Shown here in pieces: positions 20,965-29,708 of a stretch of DNA of 64,000 nucleotides (positions within the stretch are counted from its first letter, which is position 1; the number at the start of each line of letters is the position of its first letter). The notes below the pieces were generated by a model, which searched no databases, had not been told where the DNA came from, and saw only the letters and a program-made list of their open reading frames with translations. The stretch is from Streptomyces sp. S.PNR 29. Its GTDB lineage: Bacteria > Actinomycetota > Actinomycetes > Streptomycetales > Streptomycetaceae. The stretch is from the NCBI RefSeq assembly GCF_030386795.1, contig NZ_JANUQM010000003.1, positions 434,001-498,000 on the forward strand, in the 5' to 3' direction. The position numbers and the translations under genes were made by a program.

Positions 20965-22776
20965 CTACTCGCGGTCCTCGGCCGTGGCCCGCCGCCGCAT
21001 CGCCAGGAATCCGCCGGCGCCCGCGAGGATCACCACGCCGACGACGACGCCGGTGATGACGCCCGCCGACCCGGCCCCGTCGGAGGAGCTGTCGGAGGCC
21101 GCCGGGACCGCCGACCACCAGCTCCAGTAACCGTCCTGGCCGTAGATGTTGCCCGCGTCCTTCGGCATGGTCTCGATCGAGGCGATCCGGTCGGTGCGGT
21201 AGGCCTCGACGGCGTTCGGGTACGCCATGACGTTCATGTATCCCAGGTCGTACAGCCGCGACTCCATCTGCTTGACGAGGTTCGCCCGCTTGGCGGGGTC
21301 GTACTCGGCGAGCTGGCGGGCGTACAGGTCGTCGTACTTCTTGTCGCAGATGAAGTTGTCGGTGGCGCCCGTGTCCTTGGGCGTGGCGGGCAGGGCCGCG
21401 CAGGTGTGGATCGACAGGACGAAGTCCGGGTCGGGGTTGACGGACCAGCCGTCGAAGGCGAGGTCGTAGGTGCCCGCCAGCCAGGGATCGCTGACGTTGT
21501 CCAGGCAGTCGAGTCTCACGCCTATGCCGAGCTCGCCCCACCACTCCTTGAGGTACTGGCCGACCGCCTTGTCGTTGGGGTCGGTGGCGTGGCACAGGAC
21601 GCGGTACGTGATCGGCCTGCCGTCCTTGCCGACCCGTTTGCCCGCGCCGTTCTTCTGGTAGCCCGCCTGGTCGAGGAGCCGGGCCGCCTGTGCCGGGTCG
21701 TAGGCGAGCTCCTGGTCCGGGGAGGGTTCCCAGTAGTACGACGAGAAGCGTGGCGGGATGTAGCCGGCGCCCTCGACCGCGTGGCCCTGGAACACCTTGT
21801 CGATGAGGGCTTTCCGGTCGACCGCCATGAACAGCGCCTGCCGCACCCGCTGGTCGAGCAGGGACTCGTGTCCGTCACCGAAGCGCCTGCCGTCCCTCGC
21901 ACGGGCGCCCGGATTGGTCGCGAGGGCGTAGAAGCGGCGGCCGGGCGCGTCGTTGACCTTGATGTTCTCCTCACCCTTGAGGGAGGCCGCCTGGGCGGGC
22001 GTCAGGGAGGGCGATCCGGCGACGAAGGAGACCTCGCCCTTGCGCAGCGCGGCCACCGCGGCGTCCTGGTCCTTGTAGTACCGGAAGACCAGCTCGTCGA
22101 ACTTCGGCGCCCCGCGCCAGAACTTCTTGTTGGCCTCCAGCCGTACGTAGCTGTCGGGCTTGTAGCCGGTGAGGACGAAGGGGCCGCTGCCGACGACGGG
22201 GAAGCTCTTGTCGTTGTGGAACGTCGAGAAGTCCCCGACCTTCTCCCAGACGTGCTTCGGCACGATCGGCACGTCGAGGGCGGTCATCGTGGCCTGCGGT
22301 TTGTCCAGTTCGATGACGAGCTGGGTGGGGCTCGGGGCGGTCACCTTCCTGAAGTTGGTGACGAAGCTGCCGTTCGCGGTGCCGGCCTTCTCGTCCGTCA
22401 TCATCGTGTTGAACGTCCAGGCCGCGTCCTCGGCGGTGATCCTGTGGCCGTCCGACCAGGTGGCGTCGGAGCGGATGGTGTAGGTCCAGGTGAGCTTGTC
22501 GGCGGACGGCGACCACTTGGTGGCCAGGCCCGGGATCGAGTGGGCGTCCTTGACGTCGTAGCCGGTCAGGTACTCGTACATCAGCCGGTTGATGCTGGTG
22601 CTGACCAGACGGGTCGCCAGGAACGGGCTCAGCGAGTCGACGCTCTGCGCGACCGCGACGGTGAGGACCTTCCTGCCGTCCTCCGCCGCGGCCTGCTGGG
22701 GTGCCAGGCCGGTGGTGAGGGTCAGGGCGGCGACGCCAGCGGCGGCGGCGAGCCGGGGTGTCCGGGATCTGCTCAT
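20965..22776 (-). CDS. Peptide-binding protein of importer 2, membrane-anchored by its C-terminus
   Basis: This 603-residue family-5 binding protein has a Sec-type signal peptide (cleavage likely after AAAE near residue 32) and no lipobox cysteine. After the binding lobes comes a Ser/Asp/Gly linker (near residue 565), a hydrophobic segment GVITGVVVGVVILAGAGGFL and a basic tail MRRRATAEDRE: a C-terminal membrane anchor. Importer binding proteins of Gram-positives are normally lipoproteins, so this topology is unusual. It heads the minus-strand operon. The ligand is unknown; the family suggests oligopeptides. Confidence 0.92.
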   Translation of the reverse strand: MSRSRTPRLAAAAGVAALTLTTGLAPQQAAAEDGRKVLTVAVAQSVDSLSPFLATRLVSTSINRLMYEYLTGYDVKDAHSIPGLATKWSPSADKLTWTYTIRSDATWSDGHRITAEDAAWTFNTMMTDEKAGTANGSFVTNFRKVTAPSPTQLVIELDKPQATMTALDVPIVPKHVWEKVGDFSTFHNDKSFPVVGSGPFVLTGYKPDSYVRLEANKKFWRGAPKFDELVFRYYKDQDAAVAALRKGEVSFVAGSPSLTPAQAASLKGEENIKVNDAPGRRFYALATNPGARARDGRRFGDGHESLLDQRVRQALFMAVDRKALIDKVFQGHAVEGAGYIPPRFSSYYWEPSPDQELAYDPAQAARLLDQAGYQKNGAGKRVGKDGRPITYRVLCHATDPNDKAVGQYLKEWWGELGIGVRLDCLDNVSDPWLAGTYDLAFDGWSVNPDPDFVLSIHTCAALPATPKDTGATDNFICDKKYDDLYARQLAEYDPAKRANLVKQMESRLYDLGYMNVMAYPNAVEAYRTDRIASIETMPKDAGNIYGQDGYWSWWSAVPAASDSSSDGAGSAGVITGVVVGVVILAGAGGFLAMRRRATAEDRE

Positions 22777-23171
22777 GGGTCGTGACCTCGCGTCATAGCT
22801 CGCACAGTAACGGCTGGTTGCGCTGCTCGATCGGGGTCGGCCAGGGTGTCGCCTCAGCGGTAGAAGAGTGTGTTTATCAGCGCCGCTCAGCGTGCGTCAA
22901 CGGCGCGTGAGAGGCCATCTGGCCTGGGAAAACGGCGAGTTCTCGACCAAGGGGCAGTCAGTGGTCCAGACCGGTGAAGCGTCCCTGGTGGAGGCCTGAC
23001 GGCACCTGAACGGGTGCCGCCGGACGGGGGACGGAGGCCCCGGGAGGGCGGTGGGGTGACATATGCGCACAAATATGCGGCAACCGCGTTAACACGCACG
23101 CAACTTCACCGACCCGATCCCGATATACGGACGCGTCAGTGTGTACAGCGTACGGCCGTGCGGGTGCCGTA
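22777..23171. other. Gene-free region upstream of importer 2
   Basis: About 395 bases between the importer 2 operon start and the peptidase terminator. No open frame here looks coding (the 70-residue minus-strand one has poor codon use). It contains an A/T-richer patch with the near-repeats CATATGCGC and AATATGCGG around 23061-23078 and GTTAACACG at 23089. It presumably holds the importer 2 promoter, which I cannot place. Confidence 0.4.
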
Positions 23172-23205
23172 AACGGACCGGGGCGCGATGTCGCCCCGGT
23201 CCGTT
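23172..23205 (-). terminator. Terminator of the S9 peptidase gene
   Basis: A perfect 14-bp stem with a 6-base loop (23172-23185 / 23192-23205), 8 bases beyond the minus-strand stop codon. Confidence 0.8.
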
Positions 23206-23212
23206 GCTTCGT

Positions 23213-25330
23213 CTACGGCATCTTCAGCGAGCGCTTCAGGAAGTCCACCTGGAGCAGCAGCAGGTTCTCCGCGACCTGCTCCTGCGGGGTCATGTGCGTC
23301 ACTCCGGACAGCGGCAGCACCTCGTGCGGGCGGCCGGCGGCCAGCAGGGCGGAGGACAGGCGCAGGGCGTGGGCCACGACGACGTTGTCGTCGGCCAGAC
23401 CGTGCACGATCATCAGCGGGCGGTGCGGCTCGGCGGGGGAGGACAGGCCCTCGTCCGTGATCAGGGAGCTCTTCGCGTACGACTCCGGATGCGCGGCCGG
23501 ATCGCCCAGGTACCGCTCGGTGTAGTGGGTGTCGTACAGCCGCCAGTCCGTGACCGGGGCGCCCGCGATACCCGCGTGGAAGACGTCCGGGCGGCGCAGC
23601 ACCGCCAGCGCCGCGAGCCAGCCGCCGAACGACCAGCCGCGGATCGCGACCCGGGACAGGTCGAGGGGGTACGACGTCGCGAGGTCCTGGAGCGCCTCCA
23701 CCTGGTCGTCCAGGGAGACGGTGAGGTCGTGGTGGACCGCCTTCTCCCAGGCCGGGGAGCGGCCGGGGGTGCCCCGGCCGTCGGCGACGACCACCGCGAA
23801 ACCCTGGTCGGCGAACCACTGGGACGTGAGGTGGGCGTTGTGCGCGGCCACCACCCGCGGGCCGTGCGGACCGCCGTAGGGGTCCATGAGAACCGGCAGG
23901 GGGGTGTCACCGGCGTAGTCCCGAGGCATAAGCACGGCGCACGGGATGCGGCGTGCGCCCCCCTGGGTGAGGGTCACGCGCGGGGACATACCGGGATCTT
24001 CGGCATACGAGGGGATGGTCGCCACCGGCTTCCCGTCGTGCAGCACCTGCACCCGGGCGCCCGGACGGTCCAGGGTGGCGGAGATCAGTACGGTCACGCC
24101 ACCGGAGCGCACCGCCGTGTGCACGCCGGGTTCCTGTGAGACGCGCTCCACCCCGAGCTCGTTCACGCGGTACACGTGGACCTCGCCGGTCTCCGGGGCG
24201 GACGCCTCCTCACCCGCGGACGCCGAGACCAGCACGTCGTCGTCGGAGACGTCCAGCACCGCGCGGAGGTGGAGCGCCGCGCCGGTGAGCGGCCGCTCGC
24301 CGACCGCCAGCACCCGCGCCCCGCCCTCGTCGAGGACCCGCACGAGCCGTCCGGAGGGGCTCCAGCAGGGCACGCCAGGGAAAAGTTCCAGCCATGTTGG
24401 ATCTTCATCGGCATGCACCATCCGGGTCGCCCCGGACTCGGTGTCCACGGCCAGGAACAGCTGGCTGCGCTGGTCGCGCGCCTGGACGAGCAGCAGCGGC
24501 GCACCAGCCGCTGACCAGTGCACTCGCGCCAGATACGGGTAGCGCGCCCGGTCCCAGACGACCTCCGTGCGCACCCCGTCCAGGCCGATCACGAACAGCT
24601 GCACGTCCGCGTTGTCGGTGCCCGCCGCCGGGTACGCGACGTGTTGTGGGTCACGTTCCGGCTGGGCCGGATCGGAGATCCACCACCGCCGTACCGGCGT
24701 GTCGTCCACGCGCGCCACCAGCAGCCGGTCCGACTCCGGAGCCCACCAGAAGCCCCGTGAACGCCCCATCTCCTCGGCCGCGATGAATTCGGACAATCCG
24801 TAGGTGACCGATTCCGACTCCGGCTCCGCGAGCGCCCGGTCGCCCTCGCCCTCGGCGCCCACGATCCGCAGGGCGCCCTGCGCGACGTATGCGATGTGCC
24901 GTCCGTCGGGGGAGGGGCGCGGGTCGATCACGGGCCCGGGGACAGGGAGTTCACGGGCCGTCCCGGCCCGCAGCTCGGCTGTGAAAAGCCGCCCTGACAA
25001 GGCAAAAGAGGCCAACTCGACGGCCGTGTCGGTGGCGTAGCCGACGATGCCGGCGCCGCCCTCGCGGCTGCGCTCGCGCCGCGCGCGCTCCTCGGGCGAG
25101 AGGTGCTCCGTCGCACCGCCGAGCAGGGTGCGCGGGTCGGCCGCCAGGCGCTCCCCGCCGTCCGCCAGGTCCAGGACCCACAGCGAACTCGCCCGGTCCG
25201 TACCGGTACTGGAGCGCAGGAAGACGACACGCGAACCGTCCGGCGCCACGGTGAACGAACGCGGCGCGCCGAGCGAGAACCGCTGGGTGCGCGCGTGTCG
25301 ACGGGGGAAGGAGTCAGGCTCGGTCTGCAT
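23213..25330 (-). CDS. S9-family (prolyl oligopeptidase/DPP-IV-like) peptidase
   Basis: This 705-residue serine peptidase probably trims short peptides, likely after proline. An N-terminal beta-propeller region (about residues 40-430) is followed by an alpha/beta-hydrolase domain with nucleophile Ser567 (GWSFGG), Asp647 or 648 (HGLADDN) and His679 (GVTHMT). No signal peptide is seen, so it is cytosolic. The start is the ATG at 25330; a TATGGT hexamer ends 6 bases before it, so the message is probably leaderless. It lies behind importer 2 and could process imported peptides, though it has its own promoter. Confidence 0.93.
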   Translation of the reverse strand: MQTEPDSFPRRHARTQRFSLGAPRSFTVAPDGSRVVFLRSSTGTDRASSLWVLDLADGGERLAADPRTLLGGATEHLSPEERARRERSREGGAGIVGYATDTAVELASFALSGRLFTAELRAGTARELPVPGPVIDPRPSPDGRHIAYVAQGALRIVGAEGEGDRALAEPESESVTYGLSEFIAAEEMGRSRGFWWAPESDRLLVARVDDTPVRRWWISDPAQPERDPQHVAYPAAGTDNADVQLFVIGLDGVRTEVVWDRARYPYLARVHWSAAGAPLLLVQARDQRSQLFLAVDTESGATRMVHADEDPTWLELFPGVPCWSPSGRLVRVLDEGGARVLAVGERPLTGAALHLRAVLDVSDDDVLVSASAGEEASAPETGEVHVYRVNELGVERVSQEPGVHTAVRSGGVTVLISATLDRPGARVQVLHDGKPVATIPSYAEDPGMSPRVTLTQGGARRIPCAVLMPRDYAGDTPLPVLMDPYGGPHGPRVVAAHNAHLTSQWFADQGFAVVVADGRGTPGRSPAWEKAVHHDLTVSLDDQVEALQDLATSYPLDLSRVAIRGWSFGGWLAALAVLRRPDVFHAGIAGAPVTDWRLYDTHYTERYLGDPAAHPESYAKSSLITDEGLSSPAEPHRPLMIVHGLADDNVVVAHALRLSSALLAAGRPHEVLPLSGVTHMTPQEQVAENLLLLQVDFLKRSLKMP

Positions 25331-25342
25331 GTCACGACCATA
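25331..25342 (-). promoter_or_regulatory. Probable leaderless promoter of the S9 peptidase
   Basis: TATGGT at 25337-25342 (minus strand) ends 6 bases before the ATG, with no Shine-Dalgarno sequence between. This is the usual -10-to-start spacing of leaderless actinobacterial genes. Confidence 0.55.
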
Positions 25343-25519
25343 TTGGCCATGCGCCCCCTTGTGCGGCCGTGCGCCGATCGATGCGCACGTACGGATAGTT
25401 ATGATCACTGGCGCATAGTGGGTATGAACCTGCTGGCTGAAGTACGGATTTATCTGCCCCCATAGTTCTGACCCCGTCCGACCCCCCACGTCCCTAGGGT
25501 TCTTTGGAGGTGAGCCGCC

Positions 25520-25714
25520 GTGGCACTCTCGATTTCGGCGGTGGTGCTGCTGGCGATCATCGTCTTCCTGCTGATCAAGAAGTCAGGACTGAAGGCCGGG
25601 CATGCGGTCGTGTGCATGCTGCTCGGCTTCTACCTCGCCTCCTCGACGGTCGCCCCGACGATCAGCGAGCTGACCACGAACATCGCGGGGATGATCGGCA
25701 GCATCAAGTTCTGA
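25520..25714 (+). CDS. Small two-helix membrane protein
   Basis: This 64-residue protein has a GTG start 9 bases after GGAGG. Residues 3-20 form a hydrophobic helix, KKSG makes a short turn, and residues 26-45 (GHAVVCMLLGFYLASSTVAP) form a second. I recall similar small proteins upstream of mshB in Streptomyces, but the function is unknown. A TAGGGT at 25495-25500 could be its -10. Confidence 0.85.
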   Translation: MALSISAVVLLAIIVFLLIKKSGLKAGHAVVCMLLGFYLASSTVAPTISELTTNIAGMIGSIKF

Positions 25715-25723
25715 GTACCCCCG

Positions 25724-25735
25724 TAGGGTGGGGTC
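25724..25735 (+). promoter_or_regulatory. Probable leaderless promoter of mshB
   Basis: TAGGGT at 25724-25729 ends 6 bases before the mshB ATG. No ribosome-binding site is visible, so transcription likely starts at the A of the start codon. Confidence 0.6.
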
Positions 25736-26602
25736 ATGACGGAACTCCCCACCCGCCGTCTGCTGCTGGTGCACGCGCACCCGGACGACGAGTCGATCAA
25801 CAACGGCGCCACCATGGCCAGGTACGCGGCCGAGGGTGCCCACGTGACGCTGGTGACCTGCACGCTCGGCGAGCGCGGCGAGGTCATCCCGCCCGAGCTG
25901 CGGCACCTCACCGGCGGCGCGCTCGGCGAGTACCGGCTGCGCGAGCTCACCGCCGCCATGCGGGAGCTCGGCGTCACGGACTTCCGTCTGCTCGGCGGCA
26001 GGGGCCGGTTCCAGGACTCCGGGATGATGGGTCTGCCCGACAACGACGACCCCGCCTGCTTCTGGCAGGCGGACGTCGACGAGGCGGCCCGGCAGCTCGT
26101 CGAGGTGATCCGCGAGGTACGCCCCCAGGTCCTCGTCACCTACGACGACCACGGCGGGTACGGTCACCCCGACCACATCCAGGCCCACCGCGTCGCCATG
26201 CGCGCCGCCGAGCTGGCCGCCGCGTCCGGCTGCCCGATCGCCAAGGTCTACTGGAACCGGGTGCCCCGCCCCGTTGCCGAGGAGGCCTTCGCACGCCTTG
26301 AGGGGGATCTGCCGGGCCTCCCCTTCACCAAGGCGGCGGCGATCGACGACGTACCGGGTGTCGTCGCCGACGAGCGGATCACCACCGCGATCGACGGCAC
26401 CGCGCACGCCGCCGCCAAGGCCGCCGCGATGCGGGCGCACGCCACGCAGATCGAGGTGGCCGAGCCGTACTTCGTGCTCTCCAACGAACTCGCGCAGCCG
26501 ATCCTCACCACCGAGTACTACGAGTTGGTGCGCGGCGAGCGCGGCGGGACCACGGGCGAACGCGAGACCGACCTGTTCGCCGGAATCGAGGAGGCATCGT
26601 GA
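25736..26602 (+). CDS. mshB: Mycothiol biosynthesis deacetylase MshB
   Basis: This 288-residue zinc enzyme deacetylates GlcNAc-inositol to GlcN-inositol, the second enzymatic stage of mycothiol synthesis in actinobacteria. The PIG-L/LmbE fold is shown by AHPDDE at residues 14-19 and by [14 protein letters not shown] near 140, which provide the zinc ligands. It is distinguished from the related amidase Mca by length and context; mshB lies in this neighbourhood in mycobacteria too (Rv1170). The next gene overlaps it by GTGA. Confidence 0.93.
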   Translation: MTELPTRRLLLVHAHPDDESINNGATMARYAAEGAHVTLVTCTLGERGEVIPPELRHLTGGALGEYRLRELTAAMRELGVTDFRLLGGRGRFQDSGMMGLPDNDDPACFWQADVDEAARQLVEVIREVRPQVLVTYDDHGGYGHPDHIQAHRVAMRAAELAAASGCPIAKVYWNRVPRPVAEEAFARLEGDLPGLPFTKAAAIDDVPGVVADERITTAIDGTAHAAAKAAAMRAHATQIEVAEPYFVLSNELAQPILTTEYYELVRGERGGTTGERETDLFAGIEEAS

Positions 26603-27018
26603 ACGACCGGACCGCGGGCCCCCCGATGCTCGCCCAGCCCCTGCGGCCGCCGTCGGCCGGGCGGGCCGCCGCCTACCTGGGCCTCTTCCTGCTCGGTGCC
26701 GTGATCGGCGTGGCCGGGGCGCTGGTGCAGTCGGCGTGGTTCCCCGGCGGGCTGCTGCTCGCCCTCGCGGGCGAGGCCGGGCTCTGCCTCGGCGGGGCCC
26801 GCGCCGCCCGCAGCCGTGCCGGGGCCGTCGCGCCCGCCGGCGGCTGGATGATCTCCGTCATCGTGCTCACCGCCAGCCGTCCCGAAGGGGACTTCGTCTT
26901 CGCCGCGGGTGGCGGCTCCTATCTCTTCCTGCTCGGCGGCATGGCCGTGGCTGTGATGTGCGCCACCCTCGCGCCGGGGCGGCAACCGGGCGGTGAGCAA
27001 GTCCGACTTGGCAAGTGA
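26599..27018 (+). CDS. DUF6113-type membrane protein downstream of mshB
   Basis: This 139-residue protein has four predicted transmembrane helices (about residues 24-44, 48-65, 80-95 and 108-125). The GTG start at 26599 overlaps the mshB stop, so it is co-translated with mshB. I know this type only as a conserved actinobacterial family of unknown function. The gene order with mshB matches mycobacteria (Rv1170-Rv1171). Confidence 0.8.
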   Translation: MNDRTAGPPMLAQPLRPPSAGRAAAYLGLFLLGAVIGVAGALVQSAWFPGGLLLALAGEAGLCLGGARAARSRAGAVAPAGGWMISVIVLTASRPEGDFVFAAGGGSYLFLLGGMAVAVMCATLAPGRQPGGEQVRLGK

Positions 27019-27176
27019 CGTACCACTTCGCCACGGCGTGAGCGTGCGGGTCCGGTGTGAGTTTCCCCAGCGGTCATGGGATGTGGGCGAGAAGTGGCCA
27101 GTATGGTGGTGCGCGCCGCCGAGCTGCCCGCGTGAGGTCATGTGACGGGCGGCGGAGCCAACCGGGAGAACCTGCC

Positions 27177-29618
27177 TTGAGTCGTGAAACTGACACCCCG
27201 TCCTCCGGGCCCAACGGGCGCGGCGGAGCCGCCTACCCGTCGGGCACGCCGCCCTACGGGACCCCGACGGCTTCCGGCGACGGCACGGACGCGGGCCGTT
27301 CGCCCGCGCGGCCGGAGGAACGCAAGACCGAGACGACGCTGACCACCCGGATCCGGATCAACATCCCCGGGTCGCGGCCCATTCCGCCGGTCGTGGTACG
27401 CAAGCCCGTCGGTGACGCCGGCAACTCGGCTGACACGGACGCCGAAACGCCGGCCCCGGGCGCCGCCACGTCCACGGGCACCGTCGAGCCTCCCGCCGAA
27501 CCCGCCCAGCCGGGCGAGGAGAAGCCCACCAGCGACTGGTTCGCACCCCGCAAGTCCGCGCCCGCCAAGGGCGGTCAGGGCGGCGGCTCCACCAACGGGG
27601 CAGGTCTGCCCGGTGGTTCGGGTGCGAGCGCTCCCGGCACGGGTGCGCCCGGCGCCGGTACGGCGGGTGCGGGTGCGGGGGCCCCGGGCGCGGGCGCGTC
27701 CGGCGGTGCGCGGCCGGGCGCGGGGCGGCCCGGTGGCGTGGTCGGCTCGATGAGCGTGCCGGGCGGCTCCCGGCCCGGCGGCGGCTCCCGTCCCGGTTCC
27801 ACCAACGGTGCCGGTCTGCCCGGTGCGACCGGCGGTCCCGTGGCGCCCGGGCACGGCGGCGGTACCGGTTCCTTCGACGTGACCGAGGTGCTGGCGGCGG
27901 GCCCGCTGGGCAACGGCTCGCGTCCGGGCACGGGCGGCCCCGCCGGGCCGCGCCGCGACGATCTGCCGTACTTCGCGGAGAACGGCCAGGGCGGCGAGAG
28001 TGGCCAGGGCGGTCACGGCACCGGGAACGAGGAGAACGGCTACGGCGGCCAGGCGGGCCCGAGCGGCTTCCACGAGCCGGGCGGCCACGACGCGCCGAAG
28101 GCCCCTGCGGGGCCGACCGGCGGGCCGGTCACCGGAGACGGGCCGATGGTGCCGCCGGTGGGCGGCGGTCCCGGCGGACCGGGCGGCGGTCCCGGCGGAC
28201 CGGGCGGAGGTCCCGGCGGTGCCGGTGGTCCTGGCGGGCCCGGTGGTCCCGGTGGTCCTGGCGGGCCCGGCGGGCTGCGGGGTCCCGGCGCTCCGGGCGG
28301 GCCCGGCGGACTGCGGGGTCCCGGCGCACCGGGCGTTCCGGGTGGCCCGGGTGGCCCGGGTGCCCCCGGCCCCATGGCGGCCGGTCCCGGCGCAGGCCCC
28401 GGGACAGGCCGCGGCCCCGGCGGCGGCATGAGCGACGACACCGCGATCCTCACCCCGCAGAAGCCGGCCCCCGAGCCCGCCGACCCTCCCTACGCCACCC
28501 CGGTGGACAACGTCTCCGGGCACACCGTCACCAGCGGCATCCCCGTCGTCCCGTCCGACCGCAGCACACCCTTCGCGCCGGGCGCGTCCGCCGACGGACC
28601 GGTGCCGCACACGCCCCCGAAGCTGCCCGAGCCGGTCTCCCCGCCCCCGGCGAGCTCCGCCAGGCAGCCGAAGAAGAAGGGCCGCAACAAACTGGTGCTG
28701 CTCGGCGGCGGCGTGATCGCGATCGCCGGTCTCGCCTACGGCGCCGGACTGCTGATGAACCACTCCGACGTCCCCAAGGGCACCACCGTGCTCGGCGTCG
28801 AGATCGGCGGCGGCACCCGTGACGACGCCGTCAAGAAGCTCGACGCGGCCTTCGAGGACCGGATGAACAAGCCGCTGAAGCTGGAGGTGGGCGGCAGGAC
28901 CGTCTCCCTCAAGCCGGACCAGGCCGGGCTGCAGTTCGACACCGACGCCACGGTCGGCGCGGCCGCGGGGAGCGACTACAACCCGGTCTCCGTGATCGGC
29001 TCCCTCTTCGGCAACCACCGCGTGGTCGCTCCGGTCATGCCCATCGACGAGGAGAAGCTGCACGCCGCGCTCAAGAGCGTGGCCGGCGGCTCCGGCTCGA
29101 TGACCGAGGGCACGATCAAGTTCGTGGGCGGCAAGGCCGTCGCCGTGTACGGGAAGCCGGGTAAGGGCATCGACGCCGACAAGTCGACAAAGGCGGTCGA
29201 GGACGCGTACCGCACCCAGGTGGAGACCGGCACGTCCTCCCCGGTCGCGGTCCCCACGACCACCCAGCAGCCGACGGTCTCGAACGCCGAGGTCGACCGG
29301 GTGATGAAGGAGTTCGCGGAGCCGGCGATGTCGGGCCTGGCCACGGTCCGGACCGACGCCGCGCACAGCATCAAGTTCGGCCCCGTGTCACTGCCGAAGA
29401 TCCTCGGTTTCAAGGCCGTCAACGGCAAGCTCGTGGAGACGTACAACCTCGAAGCGCTCAAGGCGGCGTACGGCAGCACCTTCGACGGCGTGAAGATCCA
29501 GACCGCGAGCGGGAAGCGGGACGTCCTGCCGCAGGATGTCGTCTCCGTGCTGCGCAAGGTCCTGCGGGGCAAGACGCCGGCGGAGCGCGTCGGAGTCATC
29601 GACACCACCCCGAGCTGA
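27177..29618 (+). CDS. Large Gly/Pro-rich membrane protein with PG_binding_4-like repeats
   Basis: This protein of about 813 residues likely starts at the TTG at 27177, with GGGAGA 7 bases upstream; the longer frame before it looks non-coding. Residues 1-500 are Gly/Pro/Ala-rich and cytoplasmic, including collagen-like GGP and GPG repeats (residues about 326-399). A single transmembrane helix lies near residues 504-525 (KLVLLGGGVIAIAGLAYGAGLLM). Outside are two domains like the repeats that precede VanW domains (PG_binding_4 family), but no VanW domain follows. It is probably an envelope protein that senses or contacts peptidoglycan. A perfect terminator follows. Confidence 0.8.
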   Translation: MSRETDTPSSGPNGRGGAAYPSGTPPYGTPTASGDGTDAGRSPARPEERKTETTLTTRIRINIPGSRPIPPVVVRKPVGDAGNSADTDAETPAPGAATSTGTVEPPAEPAQPGEEKPTSDWFAPRKSAPAKGGQGGGSTNGAGLPGGSGASAPGTGAPGAGTAGAGAGAPGAGASGGARPGAGRPGGVVGSMSVPGGSRPGGGSRPGSTNGAGLPGATGGPVAPGHGGGTGSFDVTEVLAAGPLGNGSRPGTGGPAGPRRDDLPYFAENGQGGESGQGGHGTGNEENGYGGQAGPSGFHEPGGHDAPKAPAGPTGGPVTGDGPMVPPVGGGPGGPGGGPGGPGGGPGGAGGPGGPGGPGGPGGPGGLRGPGAPGGPGGLRGPGAPGVPGGPGGPGAPGPMAAGPGAGPGTGRGPGGGMSDDTAILTPQKPAPEPADPPYATPVDNVSGHTVTSGIPVVPSDRSTPFAPGASADGPVPHTPPKLPEPVSPPPASSARQPKKKGRNKLVLLGGGVIAIAGLAYGAGLLMNHSDVPKGTTVLGVEIGGGTRDDAVKKLDAAFEDRMNKPLKLEVGGRTVSLKPDQAGLQFDTDATVGAAAGSDYNPVSVIGSLFGNHRVVAPVMPIDEEKLHAALKSVAGGSGSMTEGTIKFVGGKAVAVYGKPGKGIDADKSTKAVEDAYRTQVETGTSSPVAVPTTTQQPTVSNAEVDRVMKEFAEPAMSGLATVRTDAAHSIKFGPVSLPKILGFKAVNGKLVETYNLEALKAAYGSTFDGVKIQTASGKRDVLPQDVVSVLRKVLRGKTPAERVGVIDTTPS
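28156..28374 (+). repeat. Collagen-like low-complexity repeat
   Basis: Imperfect tandem GGxGGx and GPG units encode about 73 residues of Gly-Pro-rich sequence. They include two copies of a GGLRGPGAPG unit near 28269-28334 and alternating GGTCCC/GGACCG blocks. The repeat is inside the preceding coding region, so length variation would stay in frame. Confidence 0.85.
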
Positions 29619-29624
29619 CCCGCG

Positions 29625-29660
29625 CGGAGTGCCGCATGACATCTGTCATGCGGCACTCCG
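29625..29660 (+). terminator. Terminator after the Gly/Pro-rich membrane protein
   Basis: A perfect 16-bp stem with a 4-base loop, 6 bases after the stop codon. It isolates the gene from the ABC transporter operon. Confidence 0.88.
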
Positions 29661-29708
29661 GACGCCCGACACTGCCGGGGTCCGCACCCCCGAAGCCACC
29701 ATGGCCGT

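Noticed and set aside
22887..23099. 70-residue minus-strand open frame between importer 2 and the peptidase
   Set aside because: Arg/Pro-rich composition, poor third-position GC pattern and no ribosome-binding site.
27057..27176. Longer reading frame before the Gly/Pro-rich membrane protein
   Set aside because: No ribosome-binding site and non-coding composition; the TTG at 27177 with GGGAGA upstream is better supported.
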